A stretch of 64,000 bases of DNA from Gigaspora margarita (GCA_009809945.1 WTPW01000325.1:151250-215249); one strand, 5' to 3'; positions 46,601 through 58,894 are shown, numbered from the stretch's first letter. Program-made: numbers and translations. Notes: generated by a model not told the origin, from the letters alone.

Positions 46601-49600
46601 TATGGCTTCTTTTTTAGGATATAAGTAAAGCCTATGACTCTGTTAATCTTACTCTACTTGAAAAAGCACTCTACCACCTAAACATGCCTTCACCACTTGA
46701 TAACATTATTATCAACTTACTTACTAATCAATCAAACTGTGTTATTACAAGCTTTGGACTTACACAATCCTATAAAGTACAAGATGGAATTGACCAAGGG
46801 GAAACAATAACTCTATTACTTTGGCATATTTATTATGACCCCTTAATTAGTAAAATTTTTAACACATATTCTGGCTATACAAGTTCAACTACCTGGACAA
46901 CTACTATTGCACCCCTATTTTTGACAAGACTGAAGCTTCTACTTTAGTTTTGGCATATATGGATAACACCTTATGGATTGCACAATCCTTTCAACAGTTA
47001 CAACAAATTCTAGAAACAGCCTTATCATTTTACCAAATGGCAAATATCAAAGTTAATCTCTACAAGTCAATATTGGTCTCTAATACCAACTATTTACCCT
47101 TAATTACCTTTCTCAACTCCTCAATTCAAACACAACCTCTGTATACTTCTTTCAAATTTCTTGGCTGCTGGTTTACTACAAATTCCAAATCATAACCCAA
47201 ATTAAACTAATCATACAGAAAATATATGAAATTATTAATACTCTTAACACTAAAAAGATTACTGATAAGCAAGCTAGCTATATTATTAATACAGTAATTA
47301 TATCTATACTCGAATATAGAATTTACAATATTGTTTACCACAATCAACTTGTAACAAAATTCTTGCAAAATATCTTACTGTTGCCAAACACAAAACTAAA
47401 CTAGCCAAAACTACTCTCAACAGTATATTACTTAACCATAATATCTATGGAATCAAAAATATTTGGGATGTTCAATTACAGCACCATATTCCCAACTTTA
47501 TTCTGCGTTTAAACAACAAAGAACTACTAGAAATTAGCACCCATATTAGACTACAACAACTACAAAATAATCTGTGGTCTACAACTAATATACTCATACA
47601 CCCTAACTCTGTTATTAATGGAATAAACAAAAATACTACTACTTTCAAAATTATCTTACTACTAAGGCACTTAGATTCTATAATTCACACACATACTGAT
47701 ATTCTACAATCCTATATTATTAATCTCCCATATTCTACACTTGAAAAAATTCTCAATTCCCATTCTCTTTACCCAAAATTCAAGTGTCAACTACATTCTA
47801 AACATATTATATTCCTTGAACAGCTTACATCTTTTGACAATACTACACTACTAGCATGAAATCATATTTCTTCATGAATTGGTTCTCTTATACCTGGCAG
47901 AACACTGGGATAGTTCACTGCACTAGAAAACACTATTATTGCTAATCATAATACTAGACAACTCTCCTTTATACTTCAGCTTTCCTCTGCCAACTCTCTT
48001 TCTTTTATTACTAGACACTTCAATACCAAAGCCAAACCCTGGCTTATAACATATAAAGATAATAATATTATTGTTGGAAAAGCACAACATTTTGATCAAC
48101 AAACAAATACTATATCTATTACACACTGGACTTCTAATATAGATGAAACCAATACTTCACTATACCCATTACCTGATATTTTTTGCTACCCCTGTTCAGG
48201 CTGTTCACTCAACTCTAACAGAATCCAAAACCTATGTACAATTGATATTTTTGCAACATTATCTACCAAGTTTCTTGGCAGGAAAAGTTATATAAAACAA
48301 CCAAGCTCAAACTTAATGCCAACTATCTTGATTTAATATTCTCCATAGTATTACACTACTTTTTATCTATTCTTCTCTATCCTCTAACACTGCAGCAAAT
48401 AATTTACAAACAATAGCATCTGCTAACTCTAATCTTCTAGAATTTATATTCTACACTGATGGATCTGTTATTGATCTTGGTAATCCATAATGTTCAATAG
48501 GTATTGTCTGGATTTAGGTCTTTAATAATCAAGTTATACATCAATTCTCTGCACAAATTCAAGATTGGCCATCTTCATACAAGGTTGAACTGGTTGCAAT
48601 CCTATCAGCTATTTGCACATGCCTGTGCAATAGCACAATCCATATATATACTGACTCTTAATCTATTATATCTAAATATAAATCTCTCACATACTCTAAG
48701 CATAAATTTAACAAAATTTATTCATATAACTACTGGCCCATTTGGCATACTCTCCTTAACCTAATTCAGACATATTCCTATACAATTACGTTACACAAAG
48801 TCTCTGCACACAGTGACAATAAACTCAACAACTATATTGACAAGCTTGCAAAAGAACATACAAAATATACTCTTTTGGAATTCCTTCCTAACAATATCTG
48901 CAACCCATCATTCTTTCTCCAAAACAAACAGTTTAATGTTGAACAACCAACTCGCTATTGTATTAAAAATATTTGCAATGCACACATTATTGCAATGTGG
49001 TCCTCACAAAATAGAGTTCAACATATCATCTCTATAGCTACTCAAATAAATTGGAATGCCACATGGCTATTTCTTAATAATAACCACAAACATTCATATA
49101 ATTACACCAATTTCCAACTTTGTCACTCAAAATTATTTCATATTAAAAATTTACTTCATATACTTCCTACCTTACCCTATACTAACTCACTTAATTCTAA
49201 ATACTCTAGATACATAACATGTATTTCTTGCAATTAATCAGAAAGCCAGTTCCACTGGCTTTATTGCATATTTCATAACAATATCACTCAAATAATTCAA
49301 AATACTATTTCACAATTTTTCTTTTCTGAACTTTCAGACTGAACATCTTTCCAAATCCAACAGCATCATACAGAACTTTTTAATTACAATTGTCTAAACT
49401 CTACATGGAACCCTCCTTTTAATACACCTTTTTCTACTACTATTCAAGGCTTTATTCCAATTCTACTAATCAATACCATATCATGCTACACCTTTTACAA
49501 AATTGACTCTAATATCACTATAAAAATCTTACTTATATCTTTCAGAATATTTATGACCAACTTTGGAAACCATATTGTATTACACTTTCCCAATGGAAAA

Positions 49601-49872
49601 CTCCCAAATTTCTACCTCAATACCCATTACTTAATCAACACTAACTTTACTTACTCCTTTTTAAATTCTCACTCTCTACCATCAAACCGCACTAGAATTA
49701 GTTATATCTATAGCTGTATATGTGGTCTTCCTGACCAATTACATGACAAAAATACTAATGCATGTTCACCCTTAGGATGTGCCCTTAAAAAAATTGATAC
49801 CTGGTCCTATCATATCAATAGATTAAATACAGTGCCAATACTAATTCTATACTTCATATCCAAATCTAGATG
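43662..49872 (+). pseudogene. LINE D ORF2 remnant: EN, RT, RNase H
   Basis: Endonuclease about 44740-45360: SITETKIS, FRIISAYISS, VLGDFNTS (45103-45125), CIDYIWAYD, then QSDYSDF where SDH is expected. RT about 46190-47195: KACGPSGISYEIL, KDGHIFSISKK, NTRPISLIE, motif A *DISKAYDSVN (46615-46645; TAG where Gln is usual), GIDQGETITLLLWHIYYDP, motif C AYMDNTLWI (about 46950-46975; Asn for the second Asp). RNase H about 48430-48860: FYTDGSV, KVELVAI, YTDS*SII, VSAHSDNKLNNYIDKLAKE. The C-terminal Cys/His region is near 49715-49775. Numerous frameshifts and stops. The first part, 43662-44700, is of unknown function. Confidence 0.8.
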
Positions 49873-50098
49873 AGCTTTAACAACTCTAGTAGGTTTAGGT
49901 TGCAGATAAATTAGATAGAACATCTATCTATAGTCTGAGTTTCAACTCTTGTAATATAGTTAGTATACAATAGTATTTGTATTTTTGAGAAACCCCTTGA
50001 AGAATCTCATACAAATTATTAATAAAGATAAAGACAAAACCTCATCTTAACACCAAAAAAAAAAATCTGTCTTAAAGATTTGTAGTTTAGGTTATAAA

Positions 50099-50867
50099 AG
50101 GATCTGGACATCTAGTACAGAGGTCATACTTAATTTTTTAGCAAAAACCACTAAAATTTAAAAAACAAAAAAAAAACAGTATTTGGCAATTATCTTGGCA
50201 TCTAGTAGTCCAATTTGAATAAACTTTTTTTTTAAATGAAGCCCTGAGTGAGATGCATCTAACAAAAAGTTCATGCAATTCTAATCCTAAATCAAAAGTT
50301 ATTTAAACAAATGTAATTTGTTATTTACAGCAAATTGTGCCAAAAGGACCCCGAAATATACATAGATAGGCCAGGTTAATTATTAAATTACTAAAAATAG
50401 AAAGATCTGCAGAAAAAACCCCAAAAATAAGAAAAAACTTACTAAAAATAGGGATCCATTAAGCTAGACACTATCACGTGACTGACAGTCAATCAAATTG
50501 TAAATTTTGATCGTACAGATCAGTCTAATGAGACAAAAACAAAAAAAACAGTGAAAAAATACCAAAAATACAAGAAACGAGTGTCTAAACCTGTCTCAGA
50601 GCATTAATAAAAAATGTTAGAAAGGCAATTTTACCTATAAAACATCCCTAGCCCTAGTTTCCAACTAACTCTTATCCTAATTTTAATTAAATAATAAAAA
50701 ATATATAAAGGTACCCGGCTTTAACAGTCCATAAAAATAGGTAAGATCTGTATAAAAACCCCAAAATAAGCAAACTAATACCTGACCTATCTATATATAT
50801 TTTGGGGTCCTGTGCCAAAATTGCCAAAATCCAATTTATGACCTATATGAAAGATGTCTGGAATTTT
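50099..50867. mobile_element. AGGAYCC-family MITE, split copy
   Basis: Ends AGGATCTGGACATCTAGTAC and the complement of ...CCAGACATCTTTCATATAGG. Perfect 8-bp duplication GTTATAAA (50091-50098, 50868-50875). Without the nested element it is 294 bp, similar to the 297-bp copy at 30768, and lies in the opposite orientation. Confidence 0.85.
50345..50811. mobile_element. AGGACCC MITE nested in the previous one
   Basis: 467 bp with ends AGGACCCCGAAATATACATA and the complement of AGGACCCCAAAATATATATA; long arms with GATCTGCAGAAAAAACCCC / GATCTGTATAAAAACCCC. Perfect duplication GTGCCAAA (50337-50344, 50812-50819). Shares terminal bases and duplication length with its host. Confidence 0.87.
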
Positions 50868-51275
50868 GTTATAAATAATAAATTTGTAAGAGAGATTTTT
50901 AAAATAATTATTTGTTATGAAATTATAAGACTTTAAACAACTACAAAAAAATTGGATATTTCTTGCTTTCTCGTATTGTATATAAATTTATAAAAAAATA
51001 TATAAAATTACTATGAACTGTGAATCTTTGATGTTTCTTCTCCTGCATATTAACTTAAAATTAATTTTTTTGGAAATATAGAACAAGTGGAAAGAATAAA
51101 TTAAGCTTAGAAATCAAAATAAAATTTTGCCAATTTTGTACAAAACAAAAATATAACTTTGCCAAAAACAAAATATTTGATAATTTTAAGATAATGAATA
51201 TATGTAAAATCATGCCCTAAAAACTTTACTTAGGTGACAGAAGTAGATTACCTTGTAAGAAAAATGGGTTATCTA

Positions 51276-51605
51276 TGTACTAAAGTCAAAATTTTTGAAG
51301 TTTTAATATAAACCATTTTTTTGATTAGGTAACCTACTCCAGGCCCTAAAGCAAAGTTGTTCAGTATGTGATTCTACTTGGAATAAAGTTGTAGTGCATT
51401 TTTATAGACCTTTTACTAAGTAAAAAATGGGGTTAAACTTTAACCCATTTTTTACTTAGTAAAAGGTCTGCAAAAACGTGCTATAACTTTATTCCAAGTA
51501 GAATCACATACTGAACAACTTTGCTTAAGGGCCTGAAGTATGTTACCTAATCAAAAAAATGGTTTATATTGAAAACCCAAAAATTTTAACTTTAGTTTAG
51601 TCACA
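51276..51605. repeat. 330-bp palindrome
   Basis: Arms pair from GTACTAAAGTCAAAATTTTT to the complement of GACTAAACTAAAGTTAAAAT; the centre near 51435 is TTTTACTTAGTAAAA-like sequence (ACCTTTTACTAAGTAAAAAA). Arms differ at few positions. Confidence 0.8.
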
Positions 51606-51769
51606 CTCCCTAAGTGCATACTCTAGGACTGGGTATAAGTATATATTTAGAGGGGGTGTGCATTTATAGAATTAGCTTAGATAGCCAATCAAAAGTGAAA
51701 TCAAATATATGATCAACACTTTAACGCCTTTACCCAAAAATAAATTATCACATAATTGATAAGAGTACC

Positions 51770-52555
51770 TATATAGTAAAGTCCAATATTTATTATATAA
51801 ATCGATTAAAGTCGCTAAGTAAACTTGTTTGGAAGATCAAAATACATGTAAGATATAATTTTTAGAAAGTTTAAAGAATATTTTATTATTTAACTTTTAA
51901 CATTTATGGCTGATAAAAAAATTAAAATGTATTAAAAAAATCATATGGGCTAATTTTTGGAATTTATAAGTAGAATGTATTTTTTAAAAAATTAAAGCTA
52001 AATAACTTCTGATCTACTTGTCTGTTTCAAATGATTTTACTGCCAAAATGTTCGTCTCTTTGAGACGATTCCAACGAGCCCAAAATCATTAAAATCCAAT
52101 CACAGGATCGTGAGATAATGCTCTGTCAAATAGTACACACCTAAAGAGTAGGGTTGATTGGTTAGACCTATATTTAACCAATCAACCCCACTCTCTAAGT
52201 GCGTCACTATTTGACAGAGCATTATCTCACGATCCTGTGATTGGATTTTAATGATTTTGGGCTCGTTGGAATCATCTCAAAGAGACAAACATTTTGGCAA
52301 TAAAATCATTTGAAACAGACCAGTAGATCAGAAGTTATTTAGCTTTAAATTTTTAAAAAATACACTCTACTTATAAATTCCAAAAATCGGCCCATATGTA
52401 TATTTAACAAATATAAAAATTGAAAGTTAAATAATAAATACTTCTCTGATTTGCATGAATATTTGGTAGAATGTGTATATTGATATTCTAAACATATTTA
52501 CTTAAGTGCTTCTAGTAGATTTATATAGTAAAATTTGGGCTTTACTATGTAACAA
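51770..52555. mobile_element. 790-bp palindromic element
   Basis: Left TATAGTAAAGTCCAATATTT and right complement of CATAGTAAAGCCCAAATTTT. The inner arms (TGGATTTTAATGATTTTGGG with complement, and GCATTATCTCACGATCCTGT) are nearly identical. Loop near 52165. Confidence 0.75.
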
Positions 52556-52773
52556 CTTTTTGCGATTGACCAAAATTGAAAATAAGTTATAAAAAATCCA
52601 TTATTACTCTTGGCTAGCTTTGAAATTAGTTACGTGCATGCATTTAGAGAGGTGCATATAATATGCTTAGACTTTAAAAACTTGTGCATATGCAGAATAT
52701 GGAGAATATTTAAGTCCCAAGCTTGGGATTGGCTATAGAGGAGGTGTGCACTTAGGGGGTATGCACTTAGGGG

Positions 52774-53400
52774 CAGGGATAGTAAATGACCTGGTCATTT
52801 GCCAATTTTTCAAATGATCTCAAATGACTTCAAAATGATCAGTCATTTGAAGTTATTCAAATTTTGGTTATTTGGAAATAACTTGTGACCAAATGACTAT
52901 AGTCATTTCCAAATAACCAGGATCATTTGGTCATTAGGTCATTTTGCATAGAGTTGACATTCTACTAATTATGAAAAACTTGTATAATGCAAGTTTTAAA
53001 TAATATGTATGTTCACATCAATTCTCAATTCATGTCGATTAACATGCTATTTGTAAATTTGAAAATGATTTATATCATTTTGTAATTGATAAATTATTAT
53101 TCATGAACTTTTTTTTTAAAATAAGTAAATACATTATTTTTTGTCTACTATTTTTTTTATTCACTTTATACCTGACCTTATGATTTGATTGGAATGTTGC
53201 TTTACAAGAAATAAACTGGTTATCTAATGGCATTTCATTTTATAGAGAACAATAATCAATTTTGATTGGCTAAAAGTATTGGATAATCAATTAACCAGAG
53301 TTAAATAACCTTCTTAAGTCATTTGGGTCATGAAATGACCAATGACTGGTCATTTGTCATTTGGGTCATTTGGGTCATTTAAAGTCATTTACCATCCCTG
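52774..53400. mobile_element. hAT-like MITE with CAGGGATRGTAAATGA ends
   Basis: 627 bp, ends CAGGGATAGTAAATGACCTG and the complement of CAGGGATGGTAAATGACTTT. 8-bp flanks CTTAGGGG (52766-52773) / CTTAGGAG (53401-53408). Subterminal CAAATGAC/GTCATTTG repeats are abundant, as expected for hAT transposase sites. Confidence 0.85.
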
Positions 53401-53720
53401 CTTAGGAGAGTGCAACTGCATATAGATAACCCATTTTTCTTACAAGATAATCTACTTTTGTCACCTAAGTAAAGTTTTTAGGCCATGATTTTACATATAC
53501 TCATTATTTTTAAATCTTCAAATATTTTGTTTTTGGTGAAGTTACATTTTTGTTTTGTACAAAATTGGCAAAATTTTAATTCGATTTCTAAGCTCAATTT
53601 TTCTTCTCCTCTTGTTTATATTCTGAAAATTTTTAATTTTAAGTTAATATGTAGGGGAAGAAACATCAAGTTTCAAAGTTCATAGTAATTTTATATGTTT
53701 TTTTTATAATTTTATATGTA

Positions 53721-55384
53721 AAAAATTTTTATGTAACATATAATGTAACTGCTATATAGGAGAACAATAGTATAATAGCAACACAAGAGCTCTTTAGCTA
53801 CATGCTTTTGCTATTTTTCCTACTAATACCTATGTATCTGTCAAATCATGCCAGATAACAAAAAATTATATTGTTAAAGGAAATATTATAAAATAACATT
53901 GTAAAAATAACTAATTTAAAAATAATAGTATTGTTAACAACTTATAAAAACAGTTTTTACCAATTTAGTTTTATTAAAAAAAACTAAATAAAATATTAAC
54001 AATAGCTCTCCTATAACTATCTATAGTTCATAAACTATGAAATAGATTTTTTTTAATTACTTAGTTTTTATGCTTTATTTCTTCTTTTTGAAATACAAGT
54101 AGAAGTTATTCACTATACAATTGATTAAGTCCAGAAATAATTCCACTTTTAAAGATATGCATTATTTTAAATAAGTAATTAAATTAAATTAAAATAAAAA
54201 AAATATAATAAAAATTATTATTTTATAGTATTGTATTAAAAATGGTTTAAAATAATCTGCTTTCTCAATAGATATATTAGCTTGAACTAATGCTAGAAGA
54301 AAATCTTTAATAAAGATTTTTTTATATTATATATTTGCTAAAAAGACTTTATTTCAACTTGATAGAAGGTGGATTACACAGATGTTTGAATTTTTGACTT
54401 ATGCTCATCTGATTTTAAATAATTGCTAATTGTAAATTTTCTTCATGATTAACTCAACTTGACATGCTTTACACAAAAGGTTTAGCACTTGTATAAAAAT
54501 CTGATTTATATTTAGGATCTTTGGCAAAATATTCTATAGCATTTACTATAATTGCATTGAAAAAACTTTTTATTATAAAAAAAAAATTAATGTAATTTTT
54601 ATAAAAAATTTTGTTTGAATCTTATTAATTGAAAATGTAATGATTTAATCTAATAACTTTACCTTTTTAAGTATAATTAATTATTTAACTAAATTAGTAT
54701 TGTGATTGTTAAACCTTCCAATAAGGCAGTATGCATATTGACATGAGACTAGCATGATAGTGTGTACCTTTAATATCATAAAGTAGGTTCTAATATGTGT
54801 TTGCTTTTATATTAATCAAAATATATAAAAGTGAAATCTCTATTTTTAATAAACAGAGCTCATTCTGTCATTAAGTACATAGTTATAATAATTTTATTTT
54901 ATTAAGTTCATATTATTCTTACATCATTCTTATATATAGAATGACTATGCTTTATAGAACTCTTTGGTTATTTAATTTACACAACTTCTAGAAGTAGTTG
55001 GAGCTATACCATGCATTAAATGTGCATTGCTCTTTCAAACCAACAGTTGCACTAGTAAAAAAATTGTCCAAGTATGGACATTTATTATTATTATGCAATT
55101 TTATCATGCTTAGCCATGGTAAAAATTGGCCTATTATGCGCATTGCACTGCATCAAATAAAACTAAGGTCCTTAGTCATAATCAGTATTTAAAATTGACC
55201 TGCAGAATCTGTGGAGTACAGACTAAAAATTTAATCTGCAATTTTTTTTTTAAGAATATATGTGGATTCTACAAATATGAAAAAAAAGTTCTGCAGAATT
55301 TCTGCATATTATAGATATTTTTTTGTTCCACAGGTTTAATATTAAGTAAATCTGCAGGCATTGTTAAAAAATTTATTGAATATA
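53721..55384. other. Stretch without recognisable gene
   Basis: AT-rich. A 64-residue frame at 54998-55192 with no known motif is the longest of note. CTGCAGAA/TTCTGCAG motifs occur near 55200-55360. Nothing further can be supported. Confidence 0.5.
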
Positions 55385-55716
55385 CAGTCAGACCTCCCTA
55401 AATACGTCATTGGGACCAGCTCTAAAACATGCATTTAGGGAGGGTTGCAATTATAGAACACTAATAAAATCATAATATTACTATTATCATGTAATAAATA
55501 TGGCTTTAGTAGTCTAGAAATGATGAATTTGATTGGCCAATAATCAAGTGGTTGCATTTATGGAGGAAGTTTTTATAAGTGGGCCAGACAATGAGCATGC
55601 AATTGAAGAATAAAGAACGTGCATTTATCTATAAGTCCTGTTATGGGGCTAGTCTTCTATCGTGCATTTAGAGAGGTGTTGCATTTAGGGAGGTTGCATT
55701 TAGGGAGGTCTGACTG
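55385..55716. mobile_element. pogo/Tigger-like MITE
   Basis: 332 bp with ends CAGTCAGACCTCCCTAAATA and ...TTTAGGGAGGTCTGACTG; tandem GCATTTAGGGAGG subterminal repeats. TA on both sides (55383-55384, 55717-55718). The CAGTCRGACCTCC end is characteristic of pogo-type MITEs. Confidence 0.88.
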
Positions 55717-56195
55717 TATATGCTAAAGTCAAATAGGGAACGTAGCTAATCACAATGTTCTACCATCAACTTTGTATAAGCAAGTAATAGGATCAGTTGT
55801 ATAAAGTTTGAAATAATTACATACTTTAGCCAAAGAATAATTTGGCTAATTTTTTATCAAGTTTTCTAGAATTTACAGTAATAGCTATGAAGATATACTG
55901 TATACTTGAAATAAACATTCATTACTGCCTTATCGTATTTAATATTCCCTGGGCTTTGTCAGTTATGTATATACGTATATACGTACATAATTCTGGATTT
56001 TGATCTTTATTGCATTCTGATTCCAAATAATGGTAAAATTGCACAAAATAAATTTTATTAAATAAAATTATATTAAACTAATTTTCCGTAGATATATAAT
56101 TTAATAAAATGTAATGCACAAGTTGATACATTAATTCCGCAGTTTTTATTAAATATTAAATGTATTCCGTATAAAATTTTAAAATCCAATTTTAA

Positions 56196-56749
56196 ACACT
56201 GGTAATAATACGGTTGTGTTTGTATCCGGTTATTTATTCAGATATCCGAATAGATATCCCGTTTTAATTCTATTGATCCGGGGGATTATTGTTTTTAATC
56301 CCCTTTTTTATCTTGTTCTGAGAATCATCTAATTTTCGAAAATTAGCAATGTAGTTTCCGAAAAGTTAGGTGATTTTTGAAATGAGTCGAAAAAATTTTG
56401 AAAATGTGCAACTGTTTAAGTGTTCAGAATTTATGTCGACTTTATAAATTACAATAAGTTACATGTATCAAGGATTGGGTGACAGAATTTTACGTGTCTT
56501 GCTAGACATTGTATAACTAACAATTAGAACAATAAACGAAAGAAAAGATGCTAGTAACATAACTGTGATTAGAACAAAATCATCTTAAAATTGCTGACTA
56601 ATCTTGATTAGCATATATTATCTGGTCAAAAAATCGGATTTATAGTGGCTAAAATAAAAATCCGGATTCATTATCCGTTATCTTTTTTATATCCGTATAT
56701 ATCTGGATTTTGTAATCTGGATTCAAACATTAAACGGTTACCATCCCAA
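56196..56749. mobile_element. Probable hAT-like element with ATCCGGAT repeats
   Basis: Left CACTGGTAATAATACGGTT and right complement GGGATGGTAACCGTTTAA. The interior contains many TATCCGGAT/GATATCCG motifs on both arms. Flanks AATTTTAA / AATTTGAT match at 6 of 8. Terminal decay makes this less certain. Confidence 0.55.
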
Positions 56750-56871
56750 TTTGATTGTCCCCGATCGGTTGTGGTTAGATTTTTTATTTGAAAGCTTTGA
56801 AACCAGTAAATTCGTTTCTTATTTTAATTATTATTTACGACGAAAATTTTATCGATTTTTAAGTTGCGATA

Positions 56872-57068
56872 CAAGTTACTCTCGTTATAGTGAACTCTCA
56901 ATATAGTGAAGGCTAATTAAAATCTTGATATAGTGAAGTTGGACCCAAACCAATCTATATAAAATTCTTTCGATATAGTGAATTTACTAATAAAACTCTC
57001 GATACAGTGAACTTTTAAAAAACTTTTATTAATGGAACCGATTACTTCATTATAACGAGTTTGACTTG
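56872..57068. mobile_element. Small pogo-like MITE
   Basis: 197 bp, ends CAAGTTACTCTCGTTATAGT and the complement of CAAGTCAAACTCGTTATAAT; internal iterations of CGATATAGTGAA. TA on both sides (56870-56871, 57069-57070). The following 57071-57930 shows no gene. Confidence 0.82.
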
Positions 57069-57930
57069 TATCAGTTAAATTTTATTAAATTGTTCTGTGT
57101 ATTAATCGTATTAGCCAATCTGTTAGTCGTATCACAATAAATAACTATTGTTATATATAAACATTTATATTTTATTTGTTAATTTTAGCATAAAAAAAAA
57201 AGCTTCTACATCACTAGTGACCTGCGTTGCTTATGCAATGCACTTATTACATTATCACTACAACCTTAATAAAAATAAATGAGGTCATTATTTCAACAAA
57301 CCAGCATTTTTGACCGTTTAACAAAATCCTATGTCATTAAGTATAGGAGCGATTTCACTAAAGTGCCCAGTTTAGCTCCGATAGAAGCTTGACTTGAGGT
57401 TTATAACGATCGTAATAATATGTGCACGCCACTAGTTAATTTAGTCGGGTCGAGTTATCACCTGATCAGATCAAATCATAATGATGCATGTAATTACTAA
57501 TAATATCAAGGGATAACAATACAAGAATATATCGTTATTGCTAGAAAGAGACTTATCTTTTTAAAATTGACCTATAATTGTTTATAATGTCATAAAAATA
57601 ATATAGACCTAAATTATAACGTATGTTACACCCTTATAACTGTAGCGCTGGAGTTCAATTAATTGTGAATATAGACAAAGATCCTTAAGAGGAGTTGTTC
57701 GTGCAGTATAATTATCGTGAGGATATTGTGAGGATATAGTTCTTATACGTTATGCTGGTCAATGGACAGGTCGAGTGAAAGTACAATCCATGTTTTAAAG
57801 CGAGAACAATTGTAATAAAAAATATAAATCATTTGGGTGACGTGGTATGATAAATCCTTAATTCTTATAGGGATATATATCACTGCGATGATAATGAATG
57901 AATGATTTACAGGTTCTCATATCCCGTCAC

Positions 57931-58280
57931 TCATTTCGAGTGTTCTTTAGTATTTAAAGCTGAAATATATGGTTTAATAGGCCTAAAAATCATCATTGAT
58001 ATAATAATTCTACGCCACCTAAAACTTACAAGGAGGCATGAAAATAAAATATTATAATTAGGCCACGTAAACGTAAATTGATTCTCATAACCGGTCGTGT
58101 CAAATTCTGCAAAATTTGAAACTAATTTTTTTATTGAACATGAAATTTTTTTGAAAACAAAATTAAATGCCGGATTATTGGGTCTTTTTTCCAAATTTTA
58201 CGTTATGAGAACAAAAAAAATTAAATTTGTATGGTCGTAGTGCGGAAATTATTAAATATTTCTATTAGAAATATAATCAT
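57931..58280 (-). pseudogene. F-box fragment interrupted by a MITE
   Basis: Reading the minus strand from ATG at 58278-58280: MIIFLIEIFNNFRT, then the 177-bp MITE (58060-58236), then NYNILFSCLLVSFRWRRIII..ISALNTKEHSK and a stop. The intact neighbour (58895-60748) has MITLLPDECLLEIFNNFRT / NYRVLFSCLLVSRHWCRIII..YLSALNAEEQ at the same place. This is a duplicated N-terminal piece of an F-box/LRR gene that lacks LRRs and is disrupted; there are also small deletions. Confidence 0.85.
58060..58236. mobile_element. Harbinger/Tourist-like MITE, copy 3
   Basis: Ends GGCCACGTAAACGTAAATTG and the complement of GACCATACAAATTTAATTTT, each followed by TCTCATAAC, as in the copies at 3577 and 4629. Flanks TTA / GTA on the plus strand. 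The insertion point falls between FRT and NY of the F-box. Confidence 0.85.
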
Positions 58281-58894
58281 TTCATTATAATTTAAGAATT
58301 TGATATAACATGGTGAAGTGGAGTACATTTATATGGTTCTAATCAAAAAATTACTTAGGTATTACGCTCAAATTTTATTATATTCAGCCGCCTACATTCA
58401 TATTCATTAATATGCTGGAATACAAAAATAAAAAATGATAGCAATTTAATCCAATATGTCCTATTTGGAACAATGAATCCTTTGGACAAAAGTACGGAAC
58501 ATTGGTCGTAAATTATTATGCCATGTTTTTTTATTTAAAATATGATTATGAGTCATTTTGTGGTTAGTGCTGTAATTTAAGATTAAAAGTCTTAAATAAA
58601 AATACGTATGAATGACGTCCACTCGGAAACTTCAATTCTCATGTATAAAGTTTCCTAGTGAAACCAATAAGCGATTCAAAAATTTTTACTTAATATACAA
58701 AGTTTTTAGAAAACTTCTGTAAATATTTTTTTATTTTAAACTAAGCTTTTTTCTGCAAATATTTAAAAAAAAAAAGAACCCAATTTTCATAAAGAGCCAT
58801 TATTAAAATATCTGTCTTAGAACCTAAGGGATCATCAAATTTTTGTTTACATAAAGATCTTTGTTATCTCTCTCAGATCTCAGAACAAATTAAT

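Larger units (their letters stand above)
36419..50066 (+). mobile_element. LINE D: decayed plus-strand non-LTR retrotransposon
   Basis: ORF1-like region about 37230-40463, ORF2 about 43662-49872, 3' UTR with AATAAA near 50019 and poly(A) 50055-50066. The 5' limit is a guess: AAATCTATCTTAGAAG near 36403-36418 resembles AAATCTGTCTTAAAGA after the poly(A) and could be the duplication. Interrupted by a half-MITE (38022-38135), a 513-bp palindrome (38618-39130) and the large AT-rich element (40464-43661). The coding strand is strikingly poor in G compared with C. Clearly of another type than LINEs A and B. Confidence 0.7.
50985..53720. mobile_element. 2.7-kb foldback composite
   Basis: The outer arms, about 50990-51280 and 53410-53715, are long inverted repeats. 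They include AAAATCATGCCCTAAAAACT / AGTTTTTAGGCCATGATTTT and TGGGTTATCTATG / CATATAGATAACCCA. The interior holds three further foldbacks (51276-51605, 51770-52555, 52774-53400). CTAAGTGCA/TGCACTTAG motifs (about 51610, 52750-52770, 53401) mark junctions. No coding sequence. Confidence 0.75.
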
